The translations under genes and the position numbers were made by a program. A DNA stretch of 64,000 nucleotides from Bog-532 sp963833835 (lineage in GTDB: Bacteria; Actinomycetota; Actinomycetes; Streptosporangiales; Streptosporangiaceae). Shown here one piece after another: positions 60,309-64,000 of the stretch. Position 1 is the stretch's first letter. Every line of letters starts with the position of its first letter. Under the pieces are notes generated by a model. That model saw nothing but the letters and a program-made list of their open reading frames with translations. It was not told the DNA's origin and did not search any database. The DNA is taken from assembly GCA_963833835.1 (NCBI GenBank), contig CAWHZI010000016.1:806001-870000 (forward strand), in the 5' to 3' direction.

Positions 60309-60893
60309 ATGAGCGTCCGGCACGCGCTGCTGGCGCTGCTCAGTGCGGGACCCAGGTACGGGCTCCAGCTCCGGGAGGAGTTCGAGGCCAAGACCGGCGA
60401 AGTGTGGCCGCTGAACGTGGGGCAGGTCTACACGACGCTGCAGCGTCTCGAGCGCGACGGGCTGGTGGAGTCGGACGAGACCGGGGACGAGGGGCCGCAG
60501 AAGGGCTTCCGGATCACCGGGGCGGGCGAGACCGAACTGGCCGGGTGGCTGCGCACGCCGCCCGACCTGGCCTCGCCACCCCGGGACGAACTGGTCATGA
60601 AGGTTCTGGTCGCCACCCAGGTGCCCGGGGTCGACGTGCACGAGGTCATTCAGGCCCACCGCCGCTACCTGGTGCAGCTGATGCAGCAGTGGACGCGGAT
60701 CAAGGAAGAGGAGGCCGGGTCCGACCTGAACCTGGCCCTGGTCGTCGACGCCGAGCTGTTCCGGCTCGACGCCGTCGTCCGCTGGCTGGACGCCGCCGAC
60801 GGCCGGCTCAAGCGGGCCGCCGCCGATCCGGTGCCCGCGTCGGATCCGGCCCAGCTGCCGCGCCTGCGGCGGCGGGTGGGGACGGGGCGATGA
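60309..60893 (+). CDS. PadR-family transcriptional regulator
   Basis: A 194-aa PadR: winged HTH (HALLALLSAGPRYGLQL, VYTTLQRLERDGLVE) and a C-terminal dimerisation domain (Vir_act_alpha_C type, about residues 95-165). It likely represses the ABC exporter genes that follow, joined by an ATGA overlap. ATG at 60309. Confidence 0.88.
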   Translation: MSVRHALLALLSAGPRYGLQLREEFEAKTGEVWPLNVGQVYTTLQRLERDGLVESDETGDEGPQKGFRITGAGETELAGWLRTPPDLASPPRDELVMKVLVATQVPGVDVHEVIQAHRRYLVQLMQQWTRIKEEEAGSDLNLALVVDAELFRLDAVVRWLDAADGRLKRAAADPVPASDPAQLPRLRRRVGTGR

Positions 60894-60931
60894 CCCAGCA
60901 TCAACCGGGGGAACCACCGAAGGAGACGGGG

Positions 60932-61654
60932 ATGGCCATACTGGAGCTACGGGGCGTAACGAAGACCTACGGAGATGGCGCGGCCCAGGTCAGGGCGCTG
61001 GCCGGCGTCGACCTGAGCGTCGCGGCCGGTCAGATGGTGGCGGTCATGGGCCCGAGCGGCTCGGGCAAGTCCACGCTGCTCACCATCGCCGGCAGCCTGG
61101 AGGAGCCGGACCGCGGTGAGGTCCTGGTGGCCGGCGCGGTCGTGGGCCAGCTGTCGCGCGGCGACAAGGCCCGGCTGCGCCGGCGCACGGTCGGGTATGT
61201 GTTCCAGGACTTCAACCTGCTGCCCGGGCTGACCGCGGCCGAAAACGTCGCGCTGCCGCTGGAACTGGACGGCGTCGCGGCCCGCGCCGCGCGGTCGGCC
61301 GGGCTGCGGGCACTGGAGGACCTGGGGCTGGCTGACGCGGCCGGGCGGTTCCCGGACCAGCTGTCCGGCGGCGAGCGCCAGCGGGTGGCGATCGCCCGCG
61401 CGGTGGCGGGGGAGCGGCGGCTGCTGCTGGCCGACGAGCCGTCCGGCGCGCTGGACTCGGCCAACGCGGAAGCGGTCATGCGGCTGATCCACAACGCTTG
61501 CCGGCGCGGCGTGGCCGCGGTGGTGGTCACCCATGACGCGCAGCTGGCCTCCTGGGCCGACCGGGTGGTGTTCCTGCGCGACGGCCGGATCGTCGATCAG
61601 ACCGTGCCCCCGCCCGGGCCGGAGTCGCTGCTGAGCCAGGGCCAGACCCCATGA
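60932..61654 (+). CDS. ABC exporter ATPase (MacB/LolD type)
   Basis: A 240-aa ATPase: Walker A MGPSGSGKSTLL, Q-loop FQDFNLLPGLTA, signature LSGGERQR, Walker B LLLADEPSGALD. The ATG at 60932 is chosen because AAGGAG sits 6 nt before it; an ATG at 60890 that overlaps the PadR stop would add 14 residues. The next gene starts in an ATGA overlap. Confidence 0.88.
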   Translation: MAILELRGVTKTYGDGAAQVRALAGVDLSVAAGQMVAVMGPSGSGKSTLLTIAGSLEEPDRGEVLVAGAVVGQLSRGDKARLRRRTVGYVFQDFNLLPGLTAAENVALPLELDGVAARAARSAGLRALEDLGLADAAGRFPDQLSGGERQRVAIARAVAGERRLLLADEPSGALDSANAEAVMRLIHNACRRGVAAVVVTHDAQLASWADRVVFLRDGRIVDQTVPPPGPESLLSQGQTP

Positions 61655-64000
61655 GCACCACCCTCCAAGAGCGGCCGGCGGCGGGAACCCAGAACGGGGG
61701 CGTTCCCGCCCGCCGTGCGGTGATCCGCTGGGCCTGGCGGCTGTTCCGCCGCGAGTGGCGGCAGCAACTGCTGGTCCTGGCCCTGATCACGGTGGCCGTG
61801 GCCGCGACGTTCGTCGGCGCGGCGGTGGCCACTAACTCCCAGGGGCGGCCCAGCGGCCAGTTCGGCACCGCCCAGGACCTGGCCACCTACGGCGGCAACG
61901 ACCCGCACCTGGCCACCGAGATCGCCTCGCTGCAGCACCGCTTTGGGCGCACCGACGTGATCGAGAACCAGGTCCTTCAGGTGCCCGGCTCGACCACGAC
62001 CTACGACCTGCGGGCCCAGAACACCCGCGGCGCCTTCGGCCGCCCGATGCTTTCGCTCCTCCAGGGGCACTATCCCGCCGGGCCGGGCCAGGTCGCGGTG
62101 ACCCCGGGCGTGGCCAGCCAGTTCGATCTCGCGGTCGGCCACGTCTGGCGCCAGGGCGGCGTGACCCGGACCGTGACCGGTATCGTGCAGAACCCGCAGA
62201 GCCTGCTGGACGAGTTCGCCCTGGTGGTGCCGGGCCAGGTGCGGACGCCGACCACGGTCAGCGTGCTGTTCGACGCGCCCTCCGTTCCGCCCGGCAGGAT
62301 CGGCCCCAACGTGGTGACGCCGCAGACCGCGGCGGGCAATGCCATCAACCCGGACACCATCGTGCTCACGCTGGCCACCATGGGCATGCTGCTGATCGCG
62401 CTGGTGTCGGTGGGCGGCTTCACCGTGCTGGCCCAGCGGCGGCTGCGGGCCCTGGGCATGCTGGGCGCGCTCGGCGCCACCGACCGTAACGTCCGGCTCG
62501 TGGTCCGGGCCAACGGCCTGGTCGTGGGCGTGGCCGGGACGCTGCTCGGGGCCGTGCTCGGCCTGGCCGCCTGGCTCGCGTACCGGCCCCACGTCGTCAG
62601 CAGCTCGCACCACGTGATCGCCCCGTTCGCGCTGCCGTGGGGCGTGATCGGCCCGGCCATGGGCCTGGCCGTGCTGGCCACCTACCTGGCCGCCTCGCGG
62701 CCGGCCCGGGCGGTGACCAAGATCCCGGTGGTGGCGGCGCTGGCCGGGCGGCCCGCTCCGCCCAAGCGTGTCCACCGGTCGGCCCTGCCCGGTGTGGTCG
62801 TGCTGGCCGTGGCGTTCGGCCTGCTGACCTTCGCGGGCAGCCGGCCCAGCGGTAGCGGTCAGGGCACGGCCATGCTGTCCGTGGTCGGCGGCTTCATCGC
62901 GCTGGTCGCGGCGGTGGTCCTGCTGGCGCCGATGTGCCTGGCCCTGCTGGGCCGTCTCGCCCGGCACACCCCGGTCTCGGCCCGGCTGGCCCTGCGGGAC
63001 CTGGCCCGCTACCGGGCCCGGTCGGGCTCGGCGCTGGCCGCGATCAGCCTGGGCGTGCTGATCGCGGTGATGATCTCGATCGTGTCGGCGGCCCGCTACG
63101 CCAACGTGCTCGACTACGCCGGCCCCAACCTGACCTCCAGCCAGCTGATCGTCTACACGCCCAACGGGGCGTACGGGCAGGGGCCGGGCGGCCCCGGCCA
63201 ATCGGCCTCCGGGCCGGTCACCGGCGGGCAGATCCGGTCCATGCGCACGACCGCGAACCAGATGGCGTCCGCACTGGGCTCGCACCAGGTGACCGAGCTG
63301 GAAACCACCACCGCTTCCCTGCAGCACGCGGCCCAGGGCCGGAACTGGTCCGGTCCGGTGTACGTGGCCACCCCGGCCCTGCTGAAGTCGTTCGGGATCG
63401 CGCCGGGCACGGTCCGGTCCGGCACGGACATCCTTACCATGCGGCCTGGCCTGTCCGGGTTGTCGAAGATGCAGCTGGTCTACGGCAGCTACTTCAGCAA
63501 GCCGCCGGGGCCTGACTCGTTCCCCTGCCCGCCGGGCAGCTGCCTGGCCGGTCCGGTCATGCAGCAGGTCACCGCGCTGCCGTCCGGCACGTCAGCTCCG
63601 AATACGGTGATCACCGAACACGCTGTGGGCCAGCTCGGCCTGAGCCCGGTGGTGTCAGGCTGGCTGATCCAGACCCCCCACCCGCTCACGGCCACCCAGA
63701 TCAAGAGCACCCAGCTGGCCGCGGCCGGAGCCAACATGACCGTCGAGACCAGGTCGAGCGTCCCGTCGCTGAACGAGATCATCGACTGGGCCACGGTGTT
63801 CGGCGCGCTGCTCGCGCTGGGGGTGCTGGCCATGAGCGTGGGCCTGATCCGCAGCGAGACCGCGTCCGACCTGCGCACCCTGACCGCCACCGGGGCCAGC
63901 GGCCGGACCCGGCGCACGCTGACCGCGGTGACCGCCGGCGCGCTGGGCCTGCTCGGCGCGGTGCTGGGCGTGGCCGCCGGGTACGTGGCCGCGGTCGCCT
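61651..64000 (+). CDS. FtsX/MacB-like ABC permease, truncated by window end
   Basis: Open from ATG 61651 to the window edge (783 codons visible). A short basic N-terminus and first helix (LLVLALITVAVAATFVGAA) are followed by a large extracytoplasmic domain. Then comes an FtsX core with three helices (VLTLATMGMLLIALVSVGG and following), a second helix set after about residue 380, another external domain, and the start of a second FtsX core at the edge (SETASDLRTLTATGAS). This is the large duplicated FtsX permease of MacB-type exporters, acting with the ATPase upstream. Export substrate unknown. Confidence 0.88.
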   Translation, partial: MSTTLQERPAAGTQNGGVPARRAVIRWAWRLFRREWRQQLLVLALITVAVAATFVGAAVATNSQGRPSGQFGTAQDLATYGGNDPHLATEIASLQHRFGRTDVIENQVLQVPGSTTTYDLRAQNTRGAFGRPMLSLLQGHYPAGPGQVAVTPGVASQFDLAVGHVWRQGGVTRTVTGIVQNPQSLLDEFALVVPGQVRTPTTVSVLFDAPSVPPGRIGPNVVTPQTAAGNAINPDTIVLTLATMGMLLIALVSVGGFTVLAQRRLRALGMLGALGATDRNVRLVVRANGLVVGVAGTLLGAVLGLAAWLAYRPHVVSSSHHVIAPFALPWGVIGPAMGLAVLATYLAASRPARAVTKIPVVAALAGRPAPPKRVHRSALPGVVVLAVAFGLLTFAGSRPSGSGQGTAMLSVVGGFIALVAAVVLLAPMCLALLGRLARHTPVSARLALRDLARYRARSGSALAAISLGVLIAVMISIVSAARYANVLDYAGPNLTSSQLIVYTPNGAYGQGPGGPGQSASGPVTGGQIRSMRTTANQMASALGSHQVTELETTTASLQHAAQGRNWSGPVYVATPALLKSFGIAPGTVRSGTDILTMRPGLSGLSKMQLVYGSYFSKPPGPDSFPCPPGSCLAGPVMQQVTALPSGTSAPNTVITEHAVGQLGLSPVVSGWLIQTPHPLTATQIKSTQLAAAGANMTVETRSSVPSLNEIIDWATVFGALLALGVLAMSVGLIRSETASDLRTLTATGASGRTRRTLTAVTAGALGLLGAVLGVAAGYVAAVA

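Noticed and set aside
1..64000. tRNA or rRNA genes, CRISPR arrays, insertion sequences, prophage or att sites
   Set aside because: Intergenic gaps were read for tRNA T-arm motifs, regularly spaced repeats and transposase or integrase-like products; none was found. tRNAscan or ISfinder searches were not possible.

Overview
The window is very GC-rich DNA (around 70% G+C by eye), gene-dense, with many GTG and some TTG starts and many ATGA/GTGA stop-start overlaps. The gene content is typical of a soil-type filamentous actinobacterium (Actinomycetota): large XRE regulators, a Ser/Thr kinase, an HATPase_c protein, a DUF574 methyltransferase, LigD-type polymerases and many GntR/TetR/HxlR/PadR regulators. 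Genus cannot be decided from the sequence alone. No insertion sequence, phage, CRISPR array, tRNA or rRNA was seen.

Layout. 1-5.1 kb: tail of a methyltransferase, two XRE regulators, a Ser/Thr kinase and an HATPase_c protein with a striking operator-like array. 5.1-8 kb (minus): an acyl-CoA ligase and a ketoacyl-ACP synthase. 8.2-11.2 kb: a Rieske lipoprotein, an RpiR regulator and a membrane acyltransferase. 11.2-21.9 kb: the most interesting region, read here as an organophosphonate (N-methylated aminoethylphosphonate) catabolic island. It contains a HutC-type GntR regulator, a TmpB-like HD oxygenase and a TmpA-like dioxygenase (minus), divergent FAD amine oxidase and PhnX-like HAD hydrolase genes (plus), and a four-gene ABC importer. 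The divergent promoter and the importer promoter share a 12-bp operator-like sequence. Between these parts lie a sulfite-oxidase-like molybdoprotein with its reductase and a LigD-type polymerase.

22-24.8 kb: RecQ, a YjbR protein and a CGNR protein. 25-31 kb: a sugar uptake and isomerisation operon (binding protein, two permeases, GntR, SDR, AGE-family isomerase). 31-33.8 kb: a second LigD-type polymerase, DUF1697, and an unusual RHH-HTH-RHH protein. 33.8-38.4 kb: glycerol catabolism (glpD, glpF, glpK). 38.4-42.2 kb: an ATP-dependent DNA ligase, a metallo-beta-lactamase-fold lactonase-like protein, an NlpC/P60 hydrolase and a DUF574 methyltransferase. 42.2-47.5 kb: a urease operon, ureABCFGD, with a large hexapeptide minisatellite in ureF. 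47.6-50.1 kb: a secreted G1 peptidase and a GH15-like hydrolase. 50.2-52.6 kb: a YtrA-type GntR/ABC operon. 52.6-60.1 kb: SDR with HxlR, acyl-CoA dehydrogenase with an NDP-forming acyl-CoA ligase and TetR, an MBL protein, and VOC with AraC. 60.3-64 kb: PadR with a MacB-like ABC exporter running off the window.

Three otherwise normal genes (an ABC permease, the DNA ligase and ureD) each need one single-base correction to read through. All three are apparent one-base insertions, so base-calling or assembly error is at least as likely as gene decay.
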